Of a stretch of 39,052 nt of DNA, positions 13,521-21,923 are shown piece after piece. The notes beneath the pieces were generated by a model. It was not told where the DNA came from and ran no database searches. It was given only the letters and a program-made list of their open reading frames with translations. Each line of letters begins with the position of its first letter. The first letter of the stretch is position 1. Both the position numbers and the translations under genes were made by a program. Source of the DNA: Deltaproteobacteria bacterium (GTDB taxonomy: Bacteria; Desulfobacterota; Binatia; HRBIN30; JACQVA1); assembly GCA_016210005.1 (NCBI GenBank), contig JACQVA010000068.1:1-39052 (forward strand). Direction: 5' to 3'.

Positions 13521-14381
13521 TCACCCGCCCACGGCGATCAGCACGCCACCGGCAGTGATGACCAGGGCGCCGAGCAGCGGATAGCGCGAGCCGACTTCGC
13601 CGAGCACGAAGCGGCCGAGAACGACGCCGAAGACAATGCTGGTCTGGCGCAGCGAAAGCACGTAGGTGCCGGGGGCAGAGCGCAACGCCGACAAGATCAG
13701 CCAATAGGAGAACGGGCCGAGCATCGCCGTGGTCGCGATGCGTCGCCAGTTGCGCCGCCACTCGAGCCGCAGGCGAGGAATCAGCGCGCTACCCATGCGA
13801 GCGGCGAACACCGGAAACTCCCCGGCCAAGATCAGGTACAGAAAGACAAACGGCGGCACCTGGGTGACGCCAAGCTTGTCGATAATGGTGAAGCCGGCGA
13901 TGAAGACCGCGGTGATCAGAGCGTAGCGCGTCACCGGTGCCCGCAGCACGCCGCCCAAGCCACGCCGCCGCAGCAGCGGCCATTGCACTAGCAGCGCACC
14001 GGCCACCGCCAGCATCGCCCCCGCCGCCCCCATCACGCTCAGTGATTGACGGCCGATGGTGACCTCCCACAGCAGTACCAGCGCCGGCGCGCTGCGGCTG
14101 AGGGGATAGGCCACCGACAGATCGCCGGCCTCGTATGACTTCACCAAGTACAAGGCGTAGCCGCCGTGCGCCACAGCCGATAGCAGGACCAGGATCCAGC
14201 CCCAGCGGCTGATCGGCTCGGCCGGCCACAGCCACAGCACCGCCGGCCAGAACAGCGCCAGCACCGTCAGCCCCTGGGCGAAGAAGAAAGCCGACTTGTC
14301 TTGGCTGTCCTTGCCGAACAGATTCCAGGCGGCGTGCAGCAGGGCCGACAGCAACACCAGCCCGATGGCCACGGGAGTCAT
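13521..14381 (-). CDS. EamA/DMT family transporter
   Basis: A 286-residue membrane protein from the ATG at 14381 with about ten hydrophobic helices arranged as two similar five-helix halves, as in the drug/metabolite transporter superfamily. Typical EamA features are AAWNLFGK near the first helix, AYPLSRSAPALVLLWE in the first half, and the C-terminal half motif SIVFGVVLGRFVLGE...GALVITAGGVLI. Substrate unknown. It is upstream of and close to a TetR regulator. A strong hairpin at 14402-14437 separates it from the SCP2 gene, so it has its own promoter or depends on read-through. Confidence 0.88.
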   Translation of the reverse strand: MTPVAIGLVLLSALLHAAWNLFGKDSQDKSAFFFAQGLTVLALFWPAVLWLWPAEPISRWGWILVLLSAVAHGGYALYLVKSYEAGDLSVAYPLSRSAPALVLLWEVTIGRQSLSVMGAAGAMLAVAGALLVQWPLLRRRGLGGVLRAPVTRYALITAVFIAGFTIIDKLGVTQVPPFVFLYLILAGEFPVFAARMGSALIPRLRLEWRRNWRRIATTAMLGPFSYWLILSALRSAPGTYVLSLRQTSIVFGVVLGRFVLGEVGSRYPLLGALVITAGGVLIAVGG

Positions 14382-14401
14382 GTGAGCCGGTGCCCCAAAA
14401 T

Positions 14402-14437
14402 ACAATGGGGCGGGAAGTGCTCTTCCCGCCCCATTGT
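14402..14437 (-). terminator. Perfect 16-bp hairpin terminator after the SCP2 gene
   Basis: ACAATGGGGCGGGAAG (14402-14417), loop TGCT, CTTCCCGCCCCATTGT (14422-14437). On the minus strand it comes 19 bp after the SCP2 stop and is followed by ATTTT, consistent with an intrinsic terminator. Confidence 0.75.
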
Positions 14438-14456
14438 CAATGCAGCAAAATCGTCT

Positions 14457-14792
14457 TCAGGCCGGCCGCTTGAAGAGGCTTTGCATCTTCATCGCCAGGC
14501 CCATGTCGCCGGCGATTTTAAGCTTGCCGCTCATGAAGGCCATCTGGCCATTGAGCTTGCCGGTGATCATGTCGACGTAATCCTGCGCCGCCATGGTCAT
14601 CGTCATGTTGGGCGAGGCATGCGCCCCCTCGGTGACCGTGCAGGCACCGTTGGCGATGGAGACGTGATAGTCGCCGCCGCCGTCGCCGGTCAGTTTGAAC
14701 TGGATGACGGAATTCATCCCCTTTGCCGCGTCCGCGTTGAAGTTCGCCGGCATCGCGCTGAAGATCGCCTTCACCTCATCTGCTACTGCCAT
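14457..14792 (-). CDS. SCP2 sterol-binding domain protein
   Basis: A 111-residue protein from the ATG at 14792 (AAAGGAGG upstream) that consists of one SCP2 domain: VKAIFSAMPANFNADAAKGM, VIQFKLTGDGGGDYHVSIAN, ACTVTEG, PNMTMTMAAQDYVDMITGKL, and GQMAFMSGKLKIAGDMGLAM. SCP2 domains bind lipids such as fatty acyl-CoA or sterols in the cytoplasm; the ITGKL and GKLKIxGDxxLAMK motifs are typical of bacterial single-domain members. It is monocistronic, with the terminator just downstream. The 258-bp gap upstream to the divergent lipoprotein gene holds both promoters, but no clear boxes are visible. Confidence 0.92.
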   Translation of the reverse strand: MAVADEVKAIFSAMPANFNADAAKGMNSVIQFKLTGDGGGDYHVSIANGACTVTEGAHASPNMTMTMAAQDYVDMITGKLNGQMAFMSGKLKIAGDMGLAMKMQSLFKRPA

Positions 14793-15050
14793 TCTCTGTT
14801 TCCTCCTTTCAGGGATCTGGGGCCTGGCAGGGCCCATTAGTCGCTACGTGTCTTGCCCCTCTTCCAAGCCAACCCCCCCACCGCCGACGTTTTTTATGTG
14901 AGGTCCTTCCGGATGTCAATCGACTGATTGGCAGAATCGCGAGCACATAACTTCCGCGGGCTGGCCGCCACGGTCGCGTGGATTTGCCAGCGCGGGCGAA
15001 ACAGTGTTAAGCGAGTGCGACCGAACGTTGCCTGTGCGGGGAGGTGCCCG

Positions 15051-16541
15051 ATGTTGCGACGGTGGATTGGCGTAAACGTGGCTCTCATGATTGTGGGGGC
15101 CGGGTGTGGTGGAAGCATTGGTGGGGCAGGCTCGCCCACGGCGACGCCTCGGTGTTCGCCCGACGTGACGGTGTCAAGCACGCCTACGGCGACAGCCTCG
15201 GCGACACCCACCAGCAGTCGAACTCAGCGGCCCAGCTCCACGCCAACCGCCAGCCCCAGCCCGGCGCCGGCGCCGGAGCCCGGGGCAAACATCACCTTCT
15301 TCGGACTGGCGGCGGCGGACGACGTGCCGTTGCAGCCCATCGGCACCGATGCCAACGGGCGGCCGGTTTTCGAGCGCCGCTTCGGGCAGGGGTTCTCGCT
15401 GGTGCTGGAAGCACGTCCAGGATCCAACCGCCAGCGCGTGGGCGGCTCGGCGTTCAACTATGATCCGACCGATCCGTTCGTGCGTCCCGATCTGCAAGTT
15501 CTGCTGTCGCGCCCATTGGGCAACGGCAGCCCGGCGGTGTGCGACAACAGCAGCCCCAACTTCGGCGGTATACCGGCGGTGGAGCCGCCCTATTTCAGCG
15601 AGGCTCAGGTCATCTCCGATGCCATCAACGACCTCGGCTGCCGCTTCGTCGACGGCACCGGCAACCCTAGCGGCCGCAGCGACAGCGACGCCTGCACGAT
15701 GTTCCCCGACGCTACCTTCCACTTCGTCGATGCGCTGTCGACGATTCAGTTCTGCGCGCGCATTGCCGCGGCATTCAGGTTTCCTGAGGGTGACACCGTT
15801 GTTACCGCCCGAGTGCGCGACGCCGGCGGCCAATTCGGACCGGTGCGGCAGATGGTCGTGCGCATCAATCCTACCGCCAGCGGCTCGCCGACGCTGACGC
15901 ACGTGCCGACCGCCACGGCGACCCCGAGCTACACGCCGACGCCGGTGCCGTCACCCGGACCGCCGGGGGAGATCACCTTCTTCGGCATCGCCGGCGCCGA
16001 CAGCGCGCCGCTTGAACCGACCGGCGAGGATAGCGAAGGGCGGCCGCTATTCGAGCGCCGCTTCGGGCGCGGCTTCTACCTAGTCATCGAGGCTAAGCCA
16101 CTGGGCGGCCTGCGTCACGTCGGGCGCTCGGCGTTCAACTACGACCCGACCGATCCTGCGGTTCGTCCGGACTTGCAGGTGCTGCTGTCACGCCCGTTGG
16201 GCGACGGCAGCACGGCCGTCTGCGACAATGGCGAGCCGACCTTCGGCGGGGTGCCCGGCACCGATTCGCCCGACTTCCGCGAGACCCAGGCGGTGTCCGA
16301 TGCCATCAATGACTTCGGCTGCCGTGTTGACGACGGCACGGGGAATCCCAGTGGTCGCAGCGACAGCGATGCCTGCACGATGTTTCCCGACGCCACCTTC
16401 CATTTCGTCGCAGAGGATTCGGACGTGCAATTTTGCGCCTTCATTGCCAGCTCATTTGGCTTCCCTCCCGGCGACACTGTGGTCAGCGCGCGGCTACGTG
16501 AGGGGCAGGTGCGGCAGATCGTGATCCGGGTAACGGGCTAG
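15051..16541 (+). CDS. Lipoprotein with two tandem copies of an unknown domain
   Basis: A 496-residue protein from the ATG at 15051 (GGGGAGG upstream); the open frame reaches 41 codons further but without support. Lipobox GAGC leads into a Thr/Ser/Pro-rich linker, then two near-identical domains of about 165 residues joined by another Thr/Pro linker. Each has ITFFGxAxADxxPLxPxG, FERRFGxGF, SAFNYDPTDPxVRPDLQVLL, SRPLGxGSxAVCDN, DAINDxGCR, DGTGNPSGRSDSDACTMFPD and ATFHFV, ending in a GDTVVxARxR segment. Conserved cysteines suggest disulfides within each domain. It is exported, and may be surface-exposed, which is inference. I do not recognise the domain. Confidence 0.8.
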   Translation: MLRRWIGVNVALMIVGAGCGGSIGGAGSPTATPRCSPDVTVSSTPTATASATPTSSRTQRPSSTPTASPSPAPAPEPGANITFFGLAAADDVPLQPIGTDANGRPVFERRFGQGFSLVLEARPGSNRQRVGGSAFNYDPTDPFVRPDLQVLLSRPLGNGSPAVCDNSSPNFGGIPAVEPPYFSEAQVISDAINDLGCRFVDGTGNPSGRSDSDACTMFPDATFHFVDALSTIQFCARIAAAFRFPEGDTVVTARVRDAGGQFGPVRQMVVRINPTASGSPTLTHVPTATATPSYTPTPVPSPGPPGEITFFGIAGADSAPLEPTGEDSEGRPLFERRFGRGFYLVIEAKPLGGLRHVGRSAFNYDPTDPAVRPDLQVLLSRPLGDGSTAVCDNGEPTFGGVPGTDSPDFRETQAVSDAINDFGCRVDDGTGNPSGRSDSDACTMFPDATFHFVAEDSDVQFCAFIASSFGFPPGDTVVSARLREGQVRQIVIRVTG

Positions 16542-16614
16542 CGCGGTTCGACTTAGCGAGTCAGTCGCGCGCCGGCGGTTTCGCTTTGCGGGTGAGGCTG
16601 CTAGGAAGGGCGCC

Positions 16615-17583
16615 GTGGCGTTGTTGGAGATCCGCGACCTGCAAGTCAGCTTCCCTACCCGGGCGGGGGCCGCCAAGGCGGTCGATCGGGTGAGTCTATC
16701 GCTCGCTGCCGGCCGCACGCTCGGCATGGTCGGAGAATCGGGTTGCGGCAAGACCATGACCGCCCTCTCCGTCTTGCGCCTGGTGCCGCCGCCGGGCCGC
16801 ATCAGCGGCGCGATAGTTTTCGACGGGCGCGATTTGCTGGCTTTGAGCGAGCGCGACATGCGCGAGGTGCGCGGCAACGACATCGCGATGGTATTTCAAG
16901 AACCGATGTCGTCGCTCAACCCGGTGTTCACCGCCGGCAATCAGATTGCCGAGGCCGTGCGGCTGCACCAGCAGCTCGGCCGGCAGGCGGCGCGCCAAAA
17001 GGCCATCGAAATGCTGCGGCTGGTCGAGATAGCCGAACCGGAGCGCCGCGCCGAAGAGTATCCGCACCAGCTTAGTGGCGGCATGAGACAGCGAGTGATG
17101 ATAGCGATGGCGCTCTCGTGCAACCCCCGCCTGCTGATTGCCGACGAGCCCACCACCGCGCTCGACGTCACCATTCAGGCGCAGATCCTCGATCTCATCG
17201 GCAGCTTGCGCGACCGCCTGGCGATGGCTCTGCTGCTGATCACTCACGACCTCGGTGTGGTCGCCGAGCGCGCCGACGACGTGGCCATCATGTACGCCGG
17301 CCGTGTCGTCGAGCGCGCCGCGGTCGAAGTGATCTTTCGCCAGCCGTTGCATCCGTACACCCGCGGCCTGCTGCGTTCGGTGCCCAAGGTCGGGGCCGCG
17401 AGGCAGCGGCGGTTGGAGACCATCGCCGGCGTTGTGCCCGATCTGCTCGACCTGCCCAGCGGCTGCCGCTTTCGCGACCGCTGTTCGCTGGCTATCGCCT
17501 CGTGCGCCGCTATTGATCCGCCGCTTACCGAATATGGCGCCGGCCATCTGGCAGCCTGTATCCGCGCCGGGGAAAGCCGATGA
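16615..17583 (+). CDS. Oligopeptide/dipeptide ABC transporter ATPase, DppD/OppD type
   Basis: A 322-residue ABC ATPase. Walker A is GESGCGKT (40-47), the signature LSGGMRQR (153-160), and Walker B LLIADEP (173-179), with the switch His in ITHDLGVV. The C-terminal extension [21 protein letters not shown] and a final cysteine-bearing segment is the OppD/DppD-specific domain that can hold an iron-sulfur cluster. The GTG start at 16615 is preceded by GGAAGGG. It overlaps the next gene by ATGA. The permease and substrate-binding genes that normally accompany this pair are not in the neighbourhood. Confidence 0.93.
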   Translation: MALLEIRDLQVSFPTRAGAAKAVDRVSLSLAAGRTLGMVGESGCGKTMTALSVLRLVPPPGRISGAIVFDGRDLLALSERDMREVRGNDIAMVFQEPMSSLNPVFTAGNQIAEAVRLHQQLGRQAARQKAIEMLRLVEIAEPERRAEEYPHQLSGGMRQRVMIAMALSCNPRLLIADEPTTALDVTIQAQILDLIGSLRDRLAMALLLITHDLGVVAERADDVAIMYAGRVVERAAVEVIFRQPLHPYTRGLLRSVPKVGAARQRRLETIAGVVPDLLDLPSGCRFRDRCSLAIASCAAIDPPLTEYGAGHLAACIRAGESR

Positions 17584-18566
17584 ACGCCCCCCGTCAGCCG
17601 CCACCCCTGGTGGAGACGCGCGGGCTGCGCAAGTATTTCCCGGTGCGCAGCGGGTTGTTCGGGCGCGAACGGCAGCAAGTGCGCGCCGTCGATGGCGTCG
17701 ACCTCACTGTCGCCCCGGGCGAAACGCTCGGCGTGGTCGGCGAATCGGGCTGCGGCAAGTCCACGCTCGGGCGGCTGGTGCTGCGTTTGCTCGAACCTAC
17801 AGACGGCGAGGTGTTGTTCGACGGAGTTGATCTGCAGTCGCTCAACGGCGGCGCGCTGCGCCGCAAGCGACGCGAGATGCAGATCATCTTTCAGGACCCC
17901 TACGGCTCGCTCAACCCGCGTATGCGCGTGGGTACCATCGTCGGCGAGGGGCTCGATATCCACCGGCTGGCCCGCGGCGAGCAGCGCCGGCAGAGCGTGC
18001 TGCAACTGCTTGAGCGCGTCGGCCTGCGGCCCGAGGCCTATAGCCGCTACCCGCACGAGTTCAGCGGCGGCCAGCGCCAGCGCATCGGGATTGCGCGAGC
18101 GCTGGCGGTGCAGCCGCGGCTGATCGTGGCCGACGAGCCGGTGTCGGCCTTGGACGTGTCGATCCAGGCCCAGATCATCAACCTGTTGCAGGACTTGCAG
18201 GAGGAGATGGGGCTGGCGTACCTGTTCATTGCGCACGATCTGCGCGTGGTCGAGCACATCAGCCATCGCGTGGCGATCATGTATCTGGGAAAGATCGTCG
18301 AGTTGTCCGAGAGTGTGGAATTGTACCGTAACCCCTGCCATCCCTACACCAAAGCACTGCTGTCGGCGGTGCCGATCCCTGAACCCGGCGCTAAGAAGGT
18401 GCGCATCATTCTGCCCGGCGACGTCCCCAGCCCGATCAATCCGCCCCCGGGCTGCGCCTTTCATCCGCGCTGCCCGTACGCCGAGGAGCGCTGCCGCCTC
18501 GAAGTGCCGCGGCTAGTTGCAGGAGACCGGGGACATGCGGTAGCTTGTCACGTGTTCCCTGCTTGA
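17580..18566 (+). CDS. Oligopeptide/dipeptide ABC transporter ATPase, DppF/OppF type
   Basis: A 328-residue ABC ATPase paired with the preceding one. Walker A GESGCGKS lies at 54-61, the Q-loop region is [14 protein letters not shown], the signature is FSGGQRQR, Walker B LIVADEP, and the switch region is [13 protein letters not shown]. The C-terminal [15 protein letters not shown] and the cysteine motif [14 protein letters not shown] are characteristic of OppF/DppF. The start codon overlaps the stop of the preceding gene (ATGA), so the two are made together. Such heterodimers power import of peptides or similar solutes; here the partner membrane subunits must be elsewhere. Confidence 0.93.
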   Translation: MNAPRQPPPLVETRGLRKYFPVRSGLFGRERQQVRAVDGVDLTVAPGETLGVVGESGCGKSTLGRLVLRLLEPTDGEVLFDGVDLQSLNGGALRRKRREMQIIFQDPYGSLNPRMRVGTIVGEGLDIHRLARGEQRRQSVLQLLERVGLRPEAYSRYPHEFSGGQRQRIGIARALAVQPRLIVADEPVSALDVSIQAQIINLLQDLQEEMGLAYLFIAHDLRVVEHISHRVAIMYLGKIVELSESVELYRNPCHPYTKALLSAVPIPEPGAKKVRIILPGDVPSPINPPPGCAFHPRCPYAEERCRLEVPRLVAGDRGHAVACHVFPA

Positions 18567-18587
18567 CGATGGGAAGAGGAGGATGCC

Positions 18588-19091
18588 GTGAACTGGAGAC
18601 GGCCGGGAGGTAAAGCAGCAGAGAGCGGGCGGGACCGGGTGATGCCGCAAAGCCCTGGCGTTAGCCCTGATCCGCCTAGCACCAACCAAGCGCCGGCATC
18701 GCCGCCGCCGGCCATGCCGCGGCGAACTTTGGGGGCGGACACCGTTGTTACCGGAAGGCTGAGCTTCACCGTTCCGACCCGCATCGATGGCACGCTGCGG
18801 GGCGAAGTGCGCGCGACGGAACTGCTGGTGATTGGGGAAGACGGGTTCGTTGACGGCACCGTGCGTGCACAGCACCTGGTGATTCTGGGCAAGATGCGTG
18901 GTGATGTGCGCGGCGCCGAACGGGTCGAGATCGGACCCGGCGGCCGGCTCGTCGGCACGATCGAAACCCGCAGCCTGGTGGTGCAAGAGGGCGGGCAACT
19001 TGACGGCGATTGCCGAATTCAGCCGCTGCGCCCGAAGGTGCAGGCCCTGCATCCGCCGGCGGCCCCAGAGGCCGCCTCGGAGCAAGCTTAG
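18588..19091 (+). CDS. Bactofilin family cytoskeletal protein
   Basis: A 167-residue protein from a GTG with AGAGGAGG upstream. A disordered Pro-rich N-terminus (1-47) precedes a right-handed beta-helix bactofilin (DUF583) domain at about 48-145, with repeated short hydrophobic turns: GADTVVTGRL, TRIDGTLRGEVRA, LLVIGEDGFVDGTVRAQHLV, ILGKMRGDVRG, VEIGPGGRLVGTIET and LVVQEGGQLDGDC. Bactofilins polymerise without nucleotides and organise cell shape or envelope enzymes. It follows the DppF-type gene by 21 bp and meets rplS end to end. Confidence 0.92.
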   Translation: MNWRRPGGKAAESGRDRVMPQSPGVSPDPPSTNQAPASPPPAMPRRTLGADTVVTGRLSFTVPTRIDGTLRGEVRATELLVIGEDGFVDGTVRAQHLVILGKMRGDVRGAERVEIGPGGRLVGTIETRSLVVQEGGQLDGDCRIQPLRPKVQALHPPAAPEAASEQA

Positions 19092-19104
19092 AGCCGGCGG
19101 GAAT

Positions 19105-19482
19105 CTACTGTTCGGGCGCCGCGTTGACCGCGCCGCGCTGCGGGCTTTCTTCTTCGATGCGAGCGGCCTTTCCGGACAGCCCGCGTAAGTAGTAAAGCTT
19201 GGCCCGCCGCACTTGGCCGCGGGTGGCGACCTCGATCTTGGCGATCCGCGGCGAATGGACCGGGAAGGTGCGCTCGACCCCCACCCCATACGACCGCTTG
19301 CGCACGGTGAAGGTGGCGCGATTGGCGCCACGGGAGCGGCGTAGCACTACGCCCTCGAAGACCTGGACGCGCTCCTTCTCACCTTCCACCACCTTGACGT
19401 GCACCCGCACCGTGTCGCCGGCCTTGAACACCGGCACATCAGTTCTCAATTGTTCGCGCTCGATCGTGTCGATCAGGTTCAT
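19105..19482 (-). CDS. rplS: 50S ribosomal protein L19
   Basis: A 125-residue ribosomal protein. [74 protein letters not shown] and [19 protein letters not shown] are diagnostic for bacterial L19, which sits at the interface of the two subunits. It is the last gene of the ffh-rpsP-khpA-rimM-trmD transcript and follows the SPOUT methyltransferase gene by 45 bp. A longer than usual acidic C-terminal tail ([16 protein letters not shown]) is present. Confidence 0.97.
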   Translation of the reverse strand: MNLIDTIEREQLRTDVPVFKAGDTVRVHVKVVEGEKERVQVFEGVVLRRSRGANRATFTVRKRSYGVGVERTFPVHSPRIAKIEVATRGQVRRAKLYYLRGLSGKAARIEEESPQRGAVNAAPEQ

Positions 19483-19527
19483 GTTACACCTCGCTGGAAG
19501 GGAGACTTCAGATTGAAGGCCGCCTTT

Positions 19528-20088
19528 CTAGCCTGGGGCGCGCAGCCGGTCAAGGATAATGGCGGCGGCGGAGCGGACCGAGAGGTGGTTGTACTCGGTG
19601 GGGCCGACGACGGGCTCGAGGATCAGGTCGGCCTGCTCGACCACCACCGGTGCCAAACCCCAGCCGGTGCCGAACACCAACAGGTGAGGTTGCGCCGAAG
19701 CGGCCAGTCGCTGGCGCAAGGCGGCAAAGCTGCTCCGTTTGGGCCCGCTGCGCGCCGAGGTCACCACGATCACGGGGCGAACTCCGCTCTCGCGCTCGAT
19801 GCCGACGATGACGTCATCGAGGTCGGTCGCCAGCCGCACCAGGGCCAGCGCTTCTTTGCGGGTCTCGTTGTAAATGCTGCCGGAGCCGGTTTGCCAGTGC
19901 TCGATGATCTTCCCCACCAAGGCGTGCAGCGTTCGCACCGGGGTGGCCACGTAGAAGCCGCGCACGCCGTAAGTGCGCGCCGAACGGGCGATATCGTGAA
20001 CATCCATATTGGTAACGGCGCTGGTGACGATCGCGCCGTTCTTATCCATGACGGGATAGTGGAGCAGGGCCAGGTAGAGGTCACCCAT
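19528..20088 (-). CDS. SPOUT-type RNA methyltransferase (PF09936-like) next to trmD
   Basis: A 186-residue protein: [61 protein letters not shown] and the C-terminal SAM-knot region [20 protein letters not shown] with [20 protein letters not shown]. The GTGWGL and NHLSVR motifs are those of a SAM-dependent RNA methyltransferase family with the SPOUT knot, often encoded beside trmD in deltaproteobacteria and relatives. Its RNA target is not established from sequence. It overlaps the trmD stop by 8 bp, suggesting coupled translation. Confidence 0.88.
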   Translation of the reverse strand: MGDLYLALLHYPVMDKNGAIVTSAVTNMDVHDIARSARTYGVRGFYVATPVRTLHALVGKIIEHWQTGSGSIYNETRKEALALVRLATDLDDVIVGIERESGVRPVIVVTSARSGPKRSSFAALRQRLAASAQPHLLVFGTGWGLAPVVVEQADLILEPVVGPTEYNHLSVRSAAAIILDRLRAPG

Positions 20089-20821
20089 GGCGGCGGGGAG
20101 TTTCCGGGGTGCCGGCCAACAGGGCGCGATCGGCCTCGCTCAGGGAGGCGCGCGCCAGTAGGTCGGGACGGCGCGCCGCGGTGCGCTCCAGCGCTTGAGC
20201 GCGCCGCCAGCGCCGAATGGCTTCGTGATCGCCCGAGAGCAGCACCGGGGGCACCTGCCGTCCGCGAAAATCGGGGGGACGGGTGTACTGCGGGTATTCC
20301 AGCAAACCGTCCTGGAACGACTCGCCGAGCGCGGATTGGGGTTCGCCCAGCACCCCGGACACCAAGCGGCTGACCGCGTCGATCACCACCAAGGCGGCCA
20401 CCTCCCCGCCGGACAAGACGTAATCACCGGCGGAGAGTTCGTCGTCGACGAATTCCCGCACCCGTTCATCGACCCCTTCGTAGCGTCCGCAGATCAGCGC
20501 CAGTGCCGGCAACTGGGACAGTTCCGCGGCGACGGCCTGTGTCAGCACGCGGCCCTGGGGGGAAAGCAGAACCCGGCGCGGCCGCTGCGGCCCAGCGCCA
20601 GTGGCTTCGATGGCCGCCACCAACGGCTCAGGTTTCATCACCATACCCGGCCCACCACCGTAAGGGGCGTCGTCGGTGACGCGGTGCTTGCCGGTGGCGT
20701 AGTCGCGGATGTTGTAGCGCACGAACTCCAGCGCCCCGCGCTCCTGCCCCTTCTGGAGCATCGTCGCGCCCAGAACGGAATCGAACAATTCGGGAAATAG
20801 GGTGACGATGTGAAAGCGCAT
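20081..20821 (-). CDS. trmD: tRNA (guanine-N1)-methyltransferase TrmD
   Basis: A 246-residue enzyme from the ATG at 20821. It methylates G37 in tRNA, preventing frameshifts. TrmD landmarks are [61 protein letters not shown], the knot motif [20 protein letters not shown], and [32 protein letters not shown]. The start shares one base with the rimM stop (TGATG), and the end overlaps the SPOUT methyltransferase. The longer open frame to 20941 is not supported. Confidence 0.97.
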   Translation of the reverse strand: MRFHIVTLFPELFDSVLGATMLQKGQERGALEFVRYNIRDYATGKHRVTDDAPYGGGPGMVMKPEPLVAAIEATGAGPQRPRRVLLSPQGRVLTQAVAAELSQLPALALICGRYEGVDERVREFVDDELSAGDYVLSGGEVAALVVIDAVSRLVSGVLGEPQSALGESFQDGLLEYPQYTRPPDFRGRQVPPVLLSGDHEAIRRWRRAQALERTAARRPDLLARASLSEADRALLAGTPETPRRHG

Positions 20822-21363
20822 CAGTCGAGTAAGCCCGGTATGGGATCGATCACCAACCGCCCGCCCGCCAGGTCGACCTCGCGCACGACATCGGCAATCA
20901 ATGGAATCAAGTGCTCGCCCCCGGCGCCGTGCACCACACAAACGTCGTTGCTGCCGGTCGCAATGACGGCCTCAACGCGGCCCAGTGCCTGGCCCGCCAC
21001 CGTCTCAACCTGCAAGCCGATGAGGTTGCGGTGATAGATCTCGTTGGGTCCCAGCCGCGGCAACTGCTCGGCGGCGAGGCAAACCTCCGCCCCGACCAGC
21101 GCCGCGGCCGCCGTGGCGCTGTCATAGCCGTCGAACTGCAGCAGGCGGAAGCGCTTGTGCGGGCGCGTGGTACGCAGGCGCACCTCGATCGCGCGATCGC
21201 TCCAGCGCAGGGTGAGTGATTGGCCCGGCCGCAGCGCGACCGACTCGGGATTATGCGGCAGCATGCGCAATTCACCGCGAATCCCGTGGGTATTCACGAT
21301 CGTACCGAGCCCGCACAGGGACGCGGCGGCCGAACTCGGTGCGCTGTGAGATGGGGGCGGCAC
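20821..21363 (-). CDS. rimM: Ribosome maturation factor RimM
   Basis: A 180-residue protein with the N-terminal RimM barrel ([56 protein letters not shown]) and C-terminal PRC-like barrel ([59 protein letters not shown]). RimM assists assembly of the 30S head with S19. The GTG start at 21363 gives a slightly long Ser/Pro-rich N-terminus; an internal start nearer CGLGTI is possible. It follows khpA by 13 bp and abuts trmD. Confidence 0.95.
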   Translation of the reverse strand: MPPPSHSAPSSAAASLCGLGTIVNTHGIRGELRMLPHNPESVALRPGQSLTLRWSDRAIEVRLRTTRPHKRFRLLQFDGYDSATAAAALVGAEVCLAAEQLPRLGPNEIYHRNLIGLQVETVAGQALGRVEAVIATGSNDVCVVHGAGGEHLIPLIADVVREVDLAGGRLVIDPIPGLLD

Positions 21364-21376
21364 CGTGCCGCGCGGC

Positions 21377-21613
21377 CTACTTGTTCTCGATGATCTCGAG
21401 CAGAACCTTGCGGTTGGTGCGCGAGGCGGCGGCGTTCAGAATCGTCCGGATCGACTTCGCCGTCCGGCCTTGCTTGCCGATGATTCGCCCGAGATCCTCT
21501 TGTGCCACCTTGAGCTCTAAGACCGAGGCGGTGTCGCCCTGCGTCTCCTTCACTTCGACCGCGTCCGGGTGGTTGACCAGGTAACGAGCCAAGTATTCGA
21601 CCAGATCCTTCAT
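21377..21613 (-). CDS. khpA: KH-domain RNA-binding protein KhpA
   Basis: A 78-residue protein from the ATG at 21613, with GGAGAG upstream. It consists of one KH domain: MKDLVEYLARYLVNHPDAVE, VLELKVAQEDLGRIIGKQGR (the GxxG loop is GKQG) and TAKSIRTILNAAASRTNRKV. KhpA binds RNA, often with a KhpB/Jag partner. The start overlaps the rpsP stop by four bases (ATGA). Conserved position between rpsP and rimM supports the call. Confidence 0.95.
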   Translation of the reverse strand: MKDLVEYLARYLVNHPDAVEVKETQGDTASVLELKVAQEDLGRIIGKQGRTAKSIRTILNAAASRTNRKVLLEIIENK

Positions 21614-21888
21614 GACGATGTCTCTCCTGATGCCGGCGCGGCGGCTTTGGTCAGGCCCGACTTCTTCAGCAGTTGCGCAACGGTGGCTGACGGCCGCGCC
21701 CCGCTGCGAAGCCACCGAGTAGCTTTCTCGGCGCGGAACTCAATCCGGACGGGGGTCTTGGTGGGATCATAGTACCCGATTTGATCCAAACAGCGCCCGT
21801 TACGCGGCGAGCGGGAGTCAGCCACAACGATGCGGTAAAACGGGTTCTTCTTGCCGCCGAAGCGGGCCAGGCGGATGGTGGTAGGCAT
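21610..21888 (-). CDS. rpsP: 30S ribosomal protein S16
   Basis: A 92-residue ribosomal protein. TIRLARFGGKKNPFYRIVVA, DSRSPRNGRCLDQIGYYDPT and ATRWLRSGARPSATVAQLLK are diagnostic of S16, which stabilises the 30S body. It follows ffh by 35 bp and overlaps khpA. GGAG lies 13 bases before the ATG, a slightly long spacing. Confidence 0.97.
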   Translation of the reverse strand: MPTTIRLARFGGKKNPFYRIVVADSRSPRNGRCLDQIGYYDPTKTPVRIEFRAEKATRWLRSGARPSATVAQLLKKSGLTKAAAPASGETSS

Positions 21889-21923
21889 GGGACGTTCTTA
21901 CTCCTCTCCGATAGGGGTGGCAA

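Noticed and set aside
17244-18464. Minus-strand frame of 406 codons opposite the DppD/DppF-type genes
   Set aside because: The plus strand carries complete Walker A, signature and Walker B motifs for two ABC ATPases; the antisense translation is rich in His/Arg/Gln without a domain.
20821-20941. Longer TrmD start at 20941
   Set aside because: It would overlap rimM by about 120 bp with a basic, non-homologous extension; TrmD proteins start at [10 protein letters not shown].
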